A stretch of 64,000 nucleotides of DNA from NCBI RefSeq assembly GCF_003675385.1, contig NZ_RCWZ01000004.1, positions 806,001 to 870,000 of the forward strand, written 5' to 3'. The notes under the pieces are model-generated. The model searched no databases. It was given only the letters and a program-made list of their open reading frames with translations, and had not been told where the DNA came from. Position 1 is the first letter of the stretch. Each line of letters opens with the position of its first letter. Shown piece by piece: positions 51,259 to 60,148 of this stretch. This DNA comes from Mucilaginibacter kameinonensis (GTDB lineage Bacteria > Bacteroidota > Bacteroidia > Sphingobacteriales > Sphingobacteriaceae). Made by a program: the position numbers and the translations under genes.

Positions 51259-52740
51259 TTAATAACCAGGATTTTGTGTTAATGCACCACCGCTCAGGTC
51301 GATCTCGGTTTGAGGCACAGGCCAAACTTCGTTTTTGCCCGCTGTCCAACCACGTGAACCGAAAACTGCAGTACCCCTGCCCTGGCGGATCACGTCAAAA
51401 TAACGTTCAAATTCCATAGCCAGTTCAACCCTTCTTTCCTGGTATATAGCAGTACGAAGCGTAGCCTGATCAGTTGTAGTTACTTTTGGCAAAATAGCGG
51501 CATTACTGCCGCGGGCGCGGGCGCGAACCTGCTCCAACGGAATTAACGCTGCTGCAGAGTTACCCAATTCGTTATTAGCTTCAGCGTTCATCAACAACAC
51601 ATCGGCATAGCGAAGTACAATTTTATTTTGCTGACAACCTTCGTTAAAGCCAGAAACATACATACTGAACGGAACGTATGATTTTTGGTTGTACATCGGG
51701 TTATCGCCTGTTGCAGGGATCTTATCACCTTCTGGCGTAGTTTCGCCCCTGAAAATGATAGTAGCGTCGCGACGTGGGTCGCCGGTTTCGTAAGCAGCAG
51801 CTAAACCTGCGCTTGGTACGTTAAAGCCCCAGCCACCGCCTGTAACACCACGTACACCCTGTACCTGCGAGTATTGTGAGTTTGAAGCATCCGGATTATT
51901 AGGAATTAAAGCGCACTGTACTTCAAATACCGATTCCTGGTTGTTTTTATGATTAGTACGGAACATTTGTTCATAATCAGGGAACAACGAATAGCCCATA
52001 CCCATTACCTGGTTTGTGTAATTTAATACATCTGTCCATTTTTTAAGGTACATAGCTACTTTGGCATGTAAGCCAATAGCAGCACCCTTGGTAGCATGGC
52101 CTATATCGGCAGCGCTGTAGGTTTGCGGCAATACATTGGCAGCATCATTTAAATCTGTTTCAATAGCTGCCCAAACCTGCGCTTTGGCAGTACGTGGCAG
52201 GTTGTATTCCGACGCACTTTTAGGTAAAGTTAAACGCAATGGCACATCGCCAAAAGCCCTAACCAACCTGAAATATGCATAAGCCCTGATAAATTTAGCT
52301 TCGGCCAGGTATCTTGCTTTTAAGGTTTCGTCCATGGTGATGCCAGGAACATTGGTCAGGATCTGGTTGGCAAAGTTGATAGTTTGATACTGTCCTCTCC
52401 AGAAACCACCTAATTGAGCATCGCCCGAAGTAATGGTAAAATTGTGGTAGTCATTAAAAAAGGTAGCATCGCTGGCGGTACTGCCTTTTTCCACATCGTC
52501 AGAGCCCATGCTTTCTACAGCGATAGGCGCAAAAGCGATGTTGTTCCACTCGCGCAGGTTAGCATACATGGCACTAACCGCTTTAGTGGCATCATCTTGC
52601 GTTTTGAAAAACTGGGTTGCCGCGGTATTTTGAGCCGGGTCAACATTTAAGAAGCTTTTTTTACAGCTCTGGAACGATATGATTGAAGCGATAAGACCTA
52701 AAGCAACGACCTTACGCGAATATTTTGTACTATTTTTCAT
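51259..52740 (-). CDS. SusD/RagB-family outer-membrane glycan-binding lipoprotein
   Basis: 493 residues. Lipobox before Cys at ISFQSC (about residue 26), SusD N-terminal TPR-like domain (ATQFFKTQDDATKAVSAMYA) and C-terminal RagB domain (YQERRVELAMEFERYFDVIR, about 425-445). It binds the glycan on the cell surface and caps the SusC channel. Pairs with SusC immediately upstream (11 bases between). The ligand is not readable from sequence. Confidence 0.95.
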   Translation of the reverse strand: MKNSTKYSRKVVALGLIASIISFQSCKKSFLNVDPAQNTAATQFFKTQDDATKAVSAMYANLREWNNIAFAPIAVESMGSDDVEKGSTASDATFFNDYHNFTITSGDAQLGGFWRGQYQTINFANQILTNVPGITMDETLKARYLAEAKFIRAYAYFRLVRAFGDVPLRLTLPKSASEYNLPRTAKAQVWAAIETDLNDAANVLPQTYSAADIGHATKGAAIGLHAKVAMYLKKWTDVLNYTNQVMGMGYSLFPDYEQMFRTNHKNNQESVFEVQCALIPNNPDASNSQYSQVQGVRGVTGGGWGFNVPSAGLAAAYETGDPRRDATIIFRGETTPEGDKIPATGDNPMYNQKSYVPFSMYVSGFNEGCQQNKIVLRYADVLLMNAEANNELGNSAAALIPLEQVRARARGSNAAILPKVTTTDQATLRTAIYQERRVELAMEFERYFDVIRQGRGTAVFGSRGWTAGKNEVWPVPQTEIDLSGGALTQNPGY

Positions 52741-52751
52741 CTTTATATTGA

Positions 52752-55700
52752 TTAAAAAGTAACGTTAACACCAAAATTATAGGTAGCAAACAACGGATAC
52801 ACACTTGCATCAATACCACGGCTGCCTACATCGCCACCAATTTCTGGCGAGAAGCCTTTATAGCCAAACAGGTTGATTGCATTCTGCGCATTTGCATAGA
52901 TCCTGACTTTTGAAATATTCAGTTTCTTCAGGAAATCGCCCGGTATGGTATAACCCAACTGCGCATTCCTCATCCTGAAGTAAGCACCACTTTCAACATA
53001 AAATGAGTTAGGGGCTGAGTTAGCTGTTTTACCAACGTTTACTGATGGATAGGTATTTGAAGTACCCGCACCATGCCAGCGGTTTTGATAAAAGTCTTGC
53101 GTGAAGTTTTCATTACCAAAACGGTAAGCGATATTGGCATTATAAACACTTACACCGGCAACACCTTGAAAATCTAAAGCAAGGTCGAAGTTTTTATAGG
53201 TGAATGAGGTGTTAATACCGTAGTTATATTTTGGCAGTGGGCTACCCAGGGCTACGCGGTCGCGGCTATCCAATATACCATCGTTATTGGTATCCTGGTA
53301 AATGAAATCGCCGGGAGCTGCACCTTTTTGTTTTGAAGCAGCAACTTCCTGAGGTGTTTGGAATATACCGGTTACTTTATAACCATAAAACTGACCAATT
53401 GGCTGGCCAACCACAGTACGGGTGGCCAATGCGCCGTTGGCAATACCTTCGCCACCATCGTAAATTGGGTTTTGGCCGGTTACTACGTTAAGCACTTTAT
53501 TGTTGTTGATACCAAGGTTAGCGCTAACGCTGTAATTGAAATCTTTAGACGGGTTATCTCTCCAGCCTAATGAAAACTCCCATCCCCTGTTTCTGATGCT
53601 TGCCTGGTTACCTATCAATGAGCTGTTGTTTGTACCCAATGAACCGGCTACCGGGATTGCGAAAATAGCGTCCTGAGTTTCCCTGTTATAGTAATCCGCT
53701 TCAAAAGTTAACTTGTTATCAATTAATCCGCCTTCGATACCAAAATCAGATGATACTGTTCTTTCCCAAACGATAGATGGTGGTACTATAGAATTAATAC
53801 TTGCACCCGGATAAGTTGTAAGCGGGTTACCGAATAAACCTGTCAGGTAAGGATCAGTCGCGATAACCTGTACGGTTGGGTTAATTGGTACGCCTGAGTT
53901 ACCTACTTTACCCCAGCTTCCGCGTAATTTCAGGTTGCTGAATACTTTCTGATCTTTCATGAACTCCTCGTTGGTAATTACCCAGCCGGCACCAACCGAA
54001 GGGAAATAACCGTAAGTATGATCGCCATAAAACTGAGAAGCACCATCACGACGAATAGAGGCGTTCAATAAATATTTATCTCTGAACGAGTAATTAACAC
54101 GGGCAAATTGTGATAACGCGCGGGTGTGGATCTGGCTGCCCGGAGTTGCAAAGAAATTCACATTGGTTGTATCAGGGAATGAGCTCCTGATGCTTCCGTT
54201 TTTCACATACGGAACATAATCGGCCTTACCATCTATTTGCCTGGTGCGGTTGTTCTGGGCACTGTAACCTACCAAAGCTGTAATTTTATGATCTTTTATT
54301 TTAACATCATAGGTAAGGGTGTTTTCCCAAATCCAGTTACGTACATCGGTATGGTTGATATCCAGATTGGTTTTATTGCTTTGCTGACGCAGGGTGGCCA
54401 TATACTCAGGCGTAAATGCCCTTACTTCATTCTGGCTGATATCGCCGCCAAAGCTTGATTTAAATTTGAAGTTTTTAAGGAAGGTAACCTCACCGTAAGC
54501 ATTGTAAGTAAAACGCTTGTTTTTTGTTCTCTGGTTAAAGAAATCAATAGTAGCCTGCGGGTTATAGTTATTACCGTCGCCGGTGTTGTAATCGTTAGGA
54601 TCGCCGTAGCTGCCATCAGCTTTACGTACAGGTAATGTAGGGGCGGCGCCAAACAACTGGTGGAAAATAGCGCTGTTAACATCGCGCGATACATCAGATA
54701 AAGCACTTGCAGTATAACCGAATTTTACGTTTTTAGTCGGCTTAAAATCATTTGACAAGTGAACGGTGTAACGCTGATAGTTATTTGTTTTTGCTATACC
54801 ATCCTGGTTAAGATAACCGAACGAATAGTTGTAGGTATACTTATCGGTACCACCGCTTATTGATGCTTCATGATTTGTAGTGAATGCTTTGCGCAATATT
54901 TGCTTGTACCAATCGGTACCTGTACCGTACGATGCAGGATTGGTGAATATAGGATCGCCACCGTTTAATGCAGATAGCTCATTTACCGCTGTAGCATATT
55001 CGCTGGCATTTGCCATTTTAACCTGGTTGGTAACAGCCTGCAAACCTACGTAGCCATTATAATTAATAACCGGTTTGCCTTTGGTACCACGTTTAGTGCC
55101 TATCAAAACTACACCGTTAGCTGCACGGATACCATAGATAGCAGTACTTGACGCATCTTTCAAAATGCTGAAGCTCTCGATGTCCTGTGGGTTAAGGAAG
55201 CTGATATCATCATACCAAACACCATCAACTACAAACAGAGGTTTGGTATTACCATAAATAGTACCTAAACCACGAATGGTAATATCCGGCGACTTACCCG
55301 GCGTACCGCTGTTGGTGATTTGTACGCCCGATACTTTACCCTGTAAACCGCTTAACGCGTTGGGTGAAGCCTGCTTGGCAACATCGGCACCTTTAACCGT
55401 AGCTATGGAACCGGTTACGTCAAGCTTTCGCTGGGTACCATAACCAATAACAACTACCTGCTGCAATTCGTTGGTTTGTGGCTGAAGGGCTACGTTTATG
55501 GTTGTTTGCCCGTTAATGGCTACCTCTTGTGTAGCATAACCTATATAAGCTACTGATAAAGTTGCATTGCCCGGGGTTTTAAGTGTAAAAGCTCCGTTTA
55601 CATCTGTTTGGGTGCCTATGGTTGTTCCTTTAACTGATACAGACACGCCTATTAAAGCCTCGCCTGTTTTGCCGTCAGTTATTTTACCTTTTATTGTAAC

Positions 55701-55775
55701 GTTTTGTGCAAACGCCGCGTCATAACAAAGTAACAGTAACAACATCAACCCTGAAATAGTAAAAATTCTTTTCAT
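52752..55775 (-). CDS. SusC/RagA-family TonB-dependent outer-membrane transporter
   Basis: 1007 residues. Signal peptide ending AFAQ, carboxypeptidase-D-like domain about 25-105 (ITDGKTGEALIGVSVSVKGT), plug domain about 110-230 (GLQGKVSGVQITNSGTPGKS and FVVDGVWYDDISFLNP), then a 22-strand barrel ending in NFGVNVTF. It imports oligosaccharides through the outer membrane with energy from TonB. Forms a SusCD pair with the next gene. Complete, with no obvious damage. Confidence 0.96.
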   Translation of the reverse strand: MKRIFTISGLMLLLLLCYDAAFAQNVTIKGKITDGKTGEALIGVSVSVKGTTIGTQTDVNGAFTLKTPGNATLSVAYIGYATQEVAINGQTTINVALQPQTNELQQVVVIGYGTQRKLDVTGSIATVKGADVAKQASPNALSGLQGKVSGVQITNSGTPGKSPDITIRGLGTIYGNTKPLFVVDGVWYDDISFLNPQDIESFSILKDASSTAIYGIRAANGVVLIGTKRGTKGKPVINYNGYVGLQAVTNQVKMANASEYATAVNELSALNGGDPIFTNPASYGTGTDWYKQILRKAFTTNHEASISGGTDKYTYNYSFGYLNQDGIAKTNNYQRYTVHLSNDFKPTKNVKFGYTASALSDVSRDVNSAIFHQLFGAAPTLPVRKADGSYGDPNDYNTGDGNNYNPQATIDFFNQRTKNKRFTYNAYGEVTFLKNFKFKSSFGGDISQNEVRAFTPEYMATLRQQSNKTNLDINHTDVRNWIWENTLTYDVKIKDHKITALVGYSAQNNRTRQIDGKADYVPYVKNGSIRSSFPDTTNVNFFATPGSQIHTRALSQFARVNYSFRDKYLLNASIRRDGASQFYGDHTYGYFPSVGAGWVITNEEFMKDQKVFSNLKLRGSWGKVGNSGVPINPTVQVIATDPYLTGLFGNPLTTYPGASINSIVPPSIVWERTVSSDFGIEGGLIDNKLTFEADYYNRETQDAIFAIPVAGSLGTNNSSLIGNQASIRNRGWEFSLGWRDNPSKDFNYSVSANLGINNNKVLNVVTGQNPIYDGGEGIANGALATRTVVGQPIGQFYGYKVTGIFQTPQEVAASKQKGAAPGDFIYQDTNNDGILDSRDRVALGSPLPKYNYGINTSFTYKNFDLALDFQGVAGVSVYNANIAYRFGNENFTQDFYQNRWHGAGTSNTYPSVNVGKTANSAPNSFYVESGAYFRMRNAQLGYTIPGDFLKKLNISKVRIYANAQNAINLFGYKGFSPEIGGDVGSRGIDASVYPLFATYNFGVNVTF

Positions 55776-55956
55776 AGTGGTTAATAAATAATACGGATTG
55801 AAAAAATAATTGGTTTATTGATTTGCAAAGCTGAACAGATAATCAGCCTTTAACAAATATTGTAACTCAACATTAATACATCTGTATAAGAATACTTTCT
55901 CAAGAAATGTTTTAACCAAGTATAACAAACTATTTAACAGCGAGTTAAAAGCACCG

Positions 55957-56025
55957 ACACTACTACACAGAGTGCATAGCAGTCAATGCCTCAAATTGAC
56001 ACAATGAGAGGTAATGATGTAGTGT
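55957..56025. promoter_or_regulatory. Inverted repeats in the susC upstream region
   Basis: ACACTAC (55957-55963) and GTAGTGT (56019-56025) are inverted, and GTCAAT / ATTGAC (55982-55987 and 55995-56000) lies between. The outer pair runs into the stop codon of the sensor-regulator gene. Candidate control sites or the regulator's terminator. Confidence 0.4.
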
Positions 56026-58919
56026 TAAAGCTCGATGAGAAACTCGGTGAGGTTCTTGTCATGCTCCAGATTTAGCTTTTTGCGCAACCTGTAACGACGA
56101 ATTTCGACTCCGCGCAGCGAGATGTTGAGCAGTGAAGCGATCTCCTTGCTATTCATATTCATGCGCAGGTACGCGCACAGTTTAAGGTCATTTGGCACCA
56201 GGTCCGGGTGACCAGCTTTTAGCTTTTTAAAGAAATTTTCATGGGCCTCGTTAAAACTGGTTTCAAAAATATTCCAGTCACGATCGTCACTCATGCCCTC
56301 GTCAATCACTTTTTGTATGCGGCGCAGCTGCTCGTCGGCAAGCTTCTTACCGTCGCCTCCTTTCAGGTGAGTTAGCTCATCGCTTATCTTTTGCAGCAGT
56401 TCATTTTTATAAACTATGTTCATGGCCGAATTGGCAAGCTCACGGCTTTTGCTGGCCAGGTCGGCCTGCAGCTGTTCGTTCTTTATATTGACGATATGCT
56501 GCTCATTAGCTATAGCCTCCTGTTTCAAAAACTCTTCCTTCTCTTTCTGTAGTTTTTGCTGAATCTGCTGCTGATGTTTTTTCAATTTAAGCCCGTAGTA
56601 ATACCTAATCACATAAAACAGCAATACAGCCAGCAGCACATAAAACACCATGGCTAATTTACCGGCATACCATGGTGGCAATACTGTAAAGGTTATTGTT
56701 GAAACAGCCGACTGATATTGGTCATTGATCTTAGCCCGCACCTTGAAATTATAGGTGCCCTGGTTAAGGTTGGTAAACTCCTTCTGGCTTTGCGGCGCCC
56801 ATTCGCTCCATTGATGGGAGTATCCTTCCAAATAATACTGAAACCTGATTTTGGCTTGCGTGTAATAGGGCAAAGAGTAACTTATGCGGATGTTATTCTC
56901 GGCGTAGGGTATTTCAATGTTATTACTATCCTCCGCTGCTTCGCTTATTAACGATACTTTATCGGTAACATTCTCTATCCTGCGGATAAGCACATTGGGT
57001 ATTTTGACCATATTGGGCAGTTGGGCATCGGCATCATTCAATATCACAAAGCCGTCATCAACACTTATCAAATAAGTTGAGTTATTAATGCGGTTGATGG
57101 TTTCATAATGCTGTACCATTTGCCCGTTGAGGATAGAAAACCTATTGGTATCGATAGTGAGCTTCCCGGTAACAGACATATCGGCCAGGCCTACCCTACC
57201 CTGGTTAATAAACCAGTATTTTTTACCTATTGCCTTAATGATTTTGCTTGAGGTTGCAAACGTGCCCAGCTTACTGTTAAGCTGCTGGTATTTATAAAAA
57301 CGGTCGGTAATATCATCATACACATAAAACCCCGAATCTGACGAGAAAACGGTGCGGTTATCAAGGTCAAATACGTTAATGTTGTAGCTGCCCGGCAAGC
57401 CATGTTTTTGATCATAATAAACGTGAGATACCACAGTGCGCTGATCGGCGCTTAAAGTGAGTTTATAAATGCCTTTATAAGCGTGGCTCACCCAAATCTG
57501 GCCTTTGGCATCGCGTTCAACATAGCGCGAGGGTTCACTAAAACCTGCCAATTTATGGCTGTATTGCCAATTGCCCGCCGCGTCTTTCCGGTAGATCACC
57601 AAGCCGGTATAAGTACCCTGCATCAACATATCGGGTGCCATTTTCTTGATGTTCCATCCGCCTGTTATATCCGAGATCTTTTTTATGGAGGCTCCGTTTA
57701 CCTGGTAAGTCCCGTCATTATGGCCGCAAAGCAACCTGTTATCCTGCAGCGACAAATCCCATACCTGCCCCTGCGAACCTGGAATGAGCTTAAAGTCGAA
57801 CGTTTGAAAGGGGCTGTTATGGCTATCAGGCAGCCAATCGCTGTAAAATAATCCCTGGTTGGTACCGAGATAGATCTTCTTATCGAAAATGATGCTTGAA
57901 TAAACCGTACCGAATTTGCCCGTTTTATCGAAATAAAAATACAAAGGCGAGTTAACTTCAATTCTGTCGATACCGTTATCCAATCCGGCCCAAAGGTTTT
58001 GGCTGGCATCGGTATATAAGCTTAACACGGTATTGTTTTGCATACCGCTGGCCTTATTGATGTGCTGTACTACACGCCCCGTGGTATCAATGATTACGAT
58101 ACCGTTCAAAATAGTACCATAGGCGAAATACCTACCGGCGATGGCGGCACCATTATTTAGTTGGTAAGTTGTTAAAAAATCATTAGCCTGGTTGGCCCAG
58201 GGTTTAACCGTTTTGCCATCGTAAATAAACAAACCGTTTTTTGCCGTGCCGATGAGATATTTCCCCTGTTGAAATGGCAAAATAGATAACACACCACTTG
58301 CGCCTAAAATATTGCTGCCTTCAATATATTCAGTCTTTGAGCCTTTAAGCTCAAAAAGCCCTTTGGTTAATTGTTCTACAAAAAAACGGTTACCGCTTTT
58401 AAAAAGGAACAAATAGGGCTCACGCGTTTTCACCACCTCTATTTTACCCGCCGAATAAATGTAAATGGCACCAAATGATTGGAAAAGCACCCTATTGTTA
58501 TCGCAATATATTTTCCAGATTTCTTCGGTTACCGGCAAAAAGTTTTTAGGTACCAGGTTAATTAGCGAGGTATATTTTAAAATGCCTTTACCATCATTAT
58601 GCCAATAGCCAAATTCACCATAGCCACCGGCATATACCCTGCCCTTGCCATCGGCACTAACCGAGCGCACTATTAAGCCGTTAGGCATGTGGTATTGCTG
58701 CCAGTATTTGCCATCAAAGGAGAGCAGGCCTTCGGCGTTGCCAAAGTACATGATATCATGCTCATCGCGCGTTACCGACCAATTTTGATTACCAAACTGA
58801 TAAGTTGCCTTGGTATAGTTTTGAATGTAAGGAACACCTACACTTTTAATATCTAACGACCACGCCGGCCAAACCGATATAAAAACAAGAACGATAATAA
58901 TACACAGGGTTTTACGCAT
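56025..58919 (-). CDS. Propeller-type sensor regulator with C-terminal HTH (no kinase)
   Basis: 964 residues: signal (1-21), two-component-regulator-type beta-propeller repeats about 60-690 (for example NLWAGLDNGIDRIEVNSPLY and KGRVYAGGYGEFGYWHNDGK), Y_Y_Y domain about 695-755 (HQWSEWAPQSQKEFTNLNQG), TM about 760-785, coiled coil, and a C-terminal LuxR-like HTH (MNSKEIASLLNISLRGVEIR). It resembles HTCS glycan sensors, but has no histidine kinase or receiver, so it is a one-component membrane regulator. It presumably detects oligosaccharide in the periplasm and activates the adjacent SusCD locus. Confidence 0.88.
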   Translation of the reverse strand: MRKTLCIIIVLVFISVWPAWSLDIKSVGVPYIQNYTKATYQFGNQNWSVTRDEHDIMYFGNAEGLLSFDGKYWQQYHMPNGLIVRSVSADGKGRVYAGGYGEFGYWHNDGKGILKYTSLINLVPKNFLPVTEEIWKIYCDNNRVLFQSFGAIYIYSAGKIEVVKTREPYLFLFKSGNRFFVEQLTKGLFELKGSKTEYIEGSNILGASGVLSILPFQQGKYLIGTAKNGLFIYDGKTVKPWANQANDFLTTYQLNNGAAIAGRYFAYGTILNGIVIIDTTGRVVQHINKASGMQNNTVLSLYTDASQNLWAGLDNGIDRIEVNSPLYFYFDKTGKFGTVYSSIIFDKKIYLGTNQGLFYSDWLPDSHNSPFQTFDFKLIPGSQGQVWDLSLQDNRLLCGHNDGTYQVNGASIKKISDITGGWNIKKMAPDMLMQGTYTGLVIYRKDAAGNWQYSHKLAGFSEPSRYVERDAKGQIWVSHAYKGIYKLTLSADQRTVVSHVYYDQKHGLPGSYNINVFDLDNRTVFSSDSGFYVYDDITDRFYKYQQLNSKLGTFATSSKIIKAIGKKYWFINQGRVGLADMSVTGKLTIDTNRFSILNGQMVQHYETINRINNSTYLISVDDGFVILNDADAQLPNMVKIPNVLIRRIENVTDKVSLISEAAEDSNNIEIPYAENNIRISYSLPYYTQAKIRFQYYLEGYSHQWSEWAPQSQKEFTNLNQGTYNFKVRAKINDQYQSAVSTITFTVLPPWYAGKLAMVFYVLLAVLLFYVIRYYYGLKLKKHQQQIQQKLQKEKEEFLKQEAIANEQHIVNIKNEQLQADLASKSRELANSAMNIVYKNELLQKISDELTHLKGGDGKKLADEQLRRIQKVIDEGMSDDRDWNIFETSFNEAHENFFKKLKAGHPDLVPNDLKLCAYLRMNMNSKEIASLLNISLRGVEIRRYRLRKKLNLEHDKNLTEFLIEL

Positions 58920-58965
58920 AAAATATAGCGGCTCAGTTTACTAAAGTAGTGTTTGTACCCGACAA

Positions 58966-58998
58966 AATAAAAAAGCCTACCCTTAAGGGTAAGCCTTG
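58966..58998 (-). terminator. Rho-independent terminator after trhO
   Basis: Minus strand GGCTTACCC-TTAA-GGGTAGGCTT then TTTT, about 23 bases beyond the stop codon. Confidence 0.8.
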
Positions 58999-59021
58999 TA
59001 TAATTAATTGTACCACAGCTA

Positions 59022-59978
59022 TTATGCTATTGGCTGTAGTTTGCTTTTATTGACGTTAACCGGCTGAGGAACTTTTACATAATAACCGGTGCCATCATAA
59101 ACACGTTTGCGCGGATGCTCTTTACAAGCGTCACTGCAGCAGCCATCCATGGCGGTGCCACATTCATCGCACTGGGTAAAATGCTCATTGCACTCAGGGT
59201 TGGCGCAATTGATCATTTTTGGCGTTGTTTTACCGCAATTGAAACAGGTTGAAATAACAACCGGGTTAACGTTGTTCACATCTACCGAAAGGCGATTATC
59301 AAACACATAACATTTGCCTTCAAAGTCCTCGCCGCCCGCTTCCTTACCATATTTAATGATACCGCCATGCAACTGGTACACTTCAGGGAAACCTTCGTGC
59401 AGCAACAAGGCAGATGCTTTTTCGCATTTGATACCACCTGTGCAGTAAGTCAGGATCTTTTTATCCTTGTACTGGGCAAGCTGGTTGATCATATCCGGAA
59501 AGTCGCGGAAGTTATCGATATCAAGCGTTACCGCGTTTTTGAATTTGCCTAATGAATGCTCGTAATTTGACCGTACATCAAGCACAACCACATCGTCCCT
59601 GTCTTTCATCGCCAAAAACTCTTTTGGTTCCAGGTGGATGCCGGTTTTTTGTTTAGGGTCGATAACGTTAGGATCGCGCAGACCTGAGTGTACGATCTCT
59701 GATTTATAACGCACATGCATTTTCACGAACGAAGGAGTATCTACCTCGTCGATCTTAAACTCGGTTTTGGCAAAACGCTCGTCGGCGTGTATGGTATCCA
59801 TATAGGTTTTGCAAGCCTCAACAGAACCCGAAACGGTACCGTTAAGTCCTTCGTCCGCCACAATAATGCGCCCGGTTAAACCTAAGCTTTTACAAAATTT
59901 TAAATGATCGGCAGCAAATTGCTCCGCATTAGCTATTGTTGAATAACAATAGTATAGTAGGGTATTATACATTTCCAT
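59022..59978 (-). CDS. trhO: tRNA uridine(34) hydroxylase (rhodanese-domain)
   Basis: 318 residues from ATG 59978 (MEMYNTLLYYCYSTI is the typical start; 24 upstream codons are implausible). N-terminal acylphosphatase-like domain (VSGSVEACKTYMDTI), rhodanese domain with catalytic Cys in LTYCTGGIKCEKAS, and a C-terminal cysteine-rich zinc-binding region (CFNCGK, CANPECNEHF, CDECGTAMDGCC). It hydroxylates uridine 34 of certain tRNAs in an O2-dependent way. Family length and residues are intact. Confidence 0.92.
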   Translation of the reverse strand: MEMYNTLLYYCYSTIANAEQFAADHLKFCKSLGLTGRIIVADEGLNGTVSGSVEACKTYMDTIHADERFAKTEFKIDEVDTPSFVKMHVRYKSEIVHSGLRDPNVIDPKQKTGIHLEPKEFLAMKDRDDVVVLDVRSNYEHSLGKFKNAVTLDIDNFRDFPDMINQLAQYKDKKILTYCTGGIKCEKASALLLHEGFPEVYQLHGGIIKYGKEAGGEDFEGKCYVFDNRLSVDVNNVNPVVISTCFNCGKTTPKMINCANPECNEHFTQCDECGTAMDGCCSDACKEHPRKRVYDGTGYYVKVPQPVNVNKSKLQPIA

Positions 59979-60054
59979 AAAATCATTGATACTGCTGCAA
60001 ACAGTGTTAAATGAGCGGCGCAAAGATACATTTTTGAGCTGAAAGCTCAAAATG

Positions 60055-60148
60055 AGGTGAAAGGCAAAAGGTTAAAGGCGAAAGGTAGCTGCGACTTTCT
60101 GGTTTAGATAAAAAAACCTTTTACCTTTCGCCTTTATCCTTTCACCTT
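60055..60148. repeat. Family E heptad-repeat palindrome, copy E5
   Basis: GGTGAAAGGCAAAAGGTTAA and onward on the left, ACCTTTTACCTTTCGCCTTT and onward on the right, 7-base period in both. GGTAGCTGCGAC follows the left run. The right end overlaps the stop codon of the DUF5686 gene (60147-60149). Confidence 0.88.
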
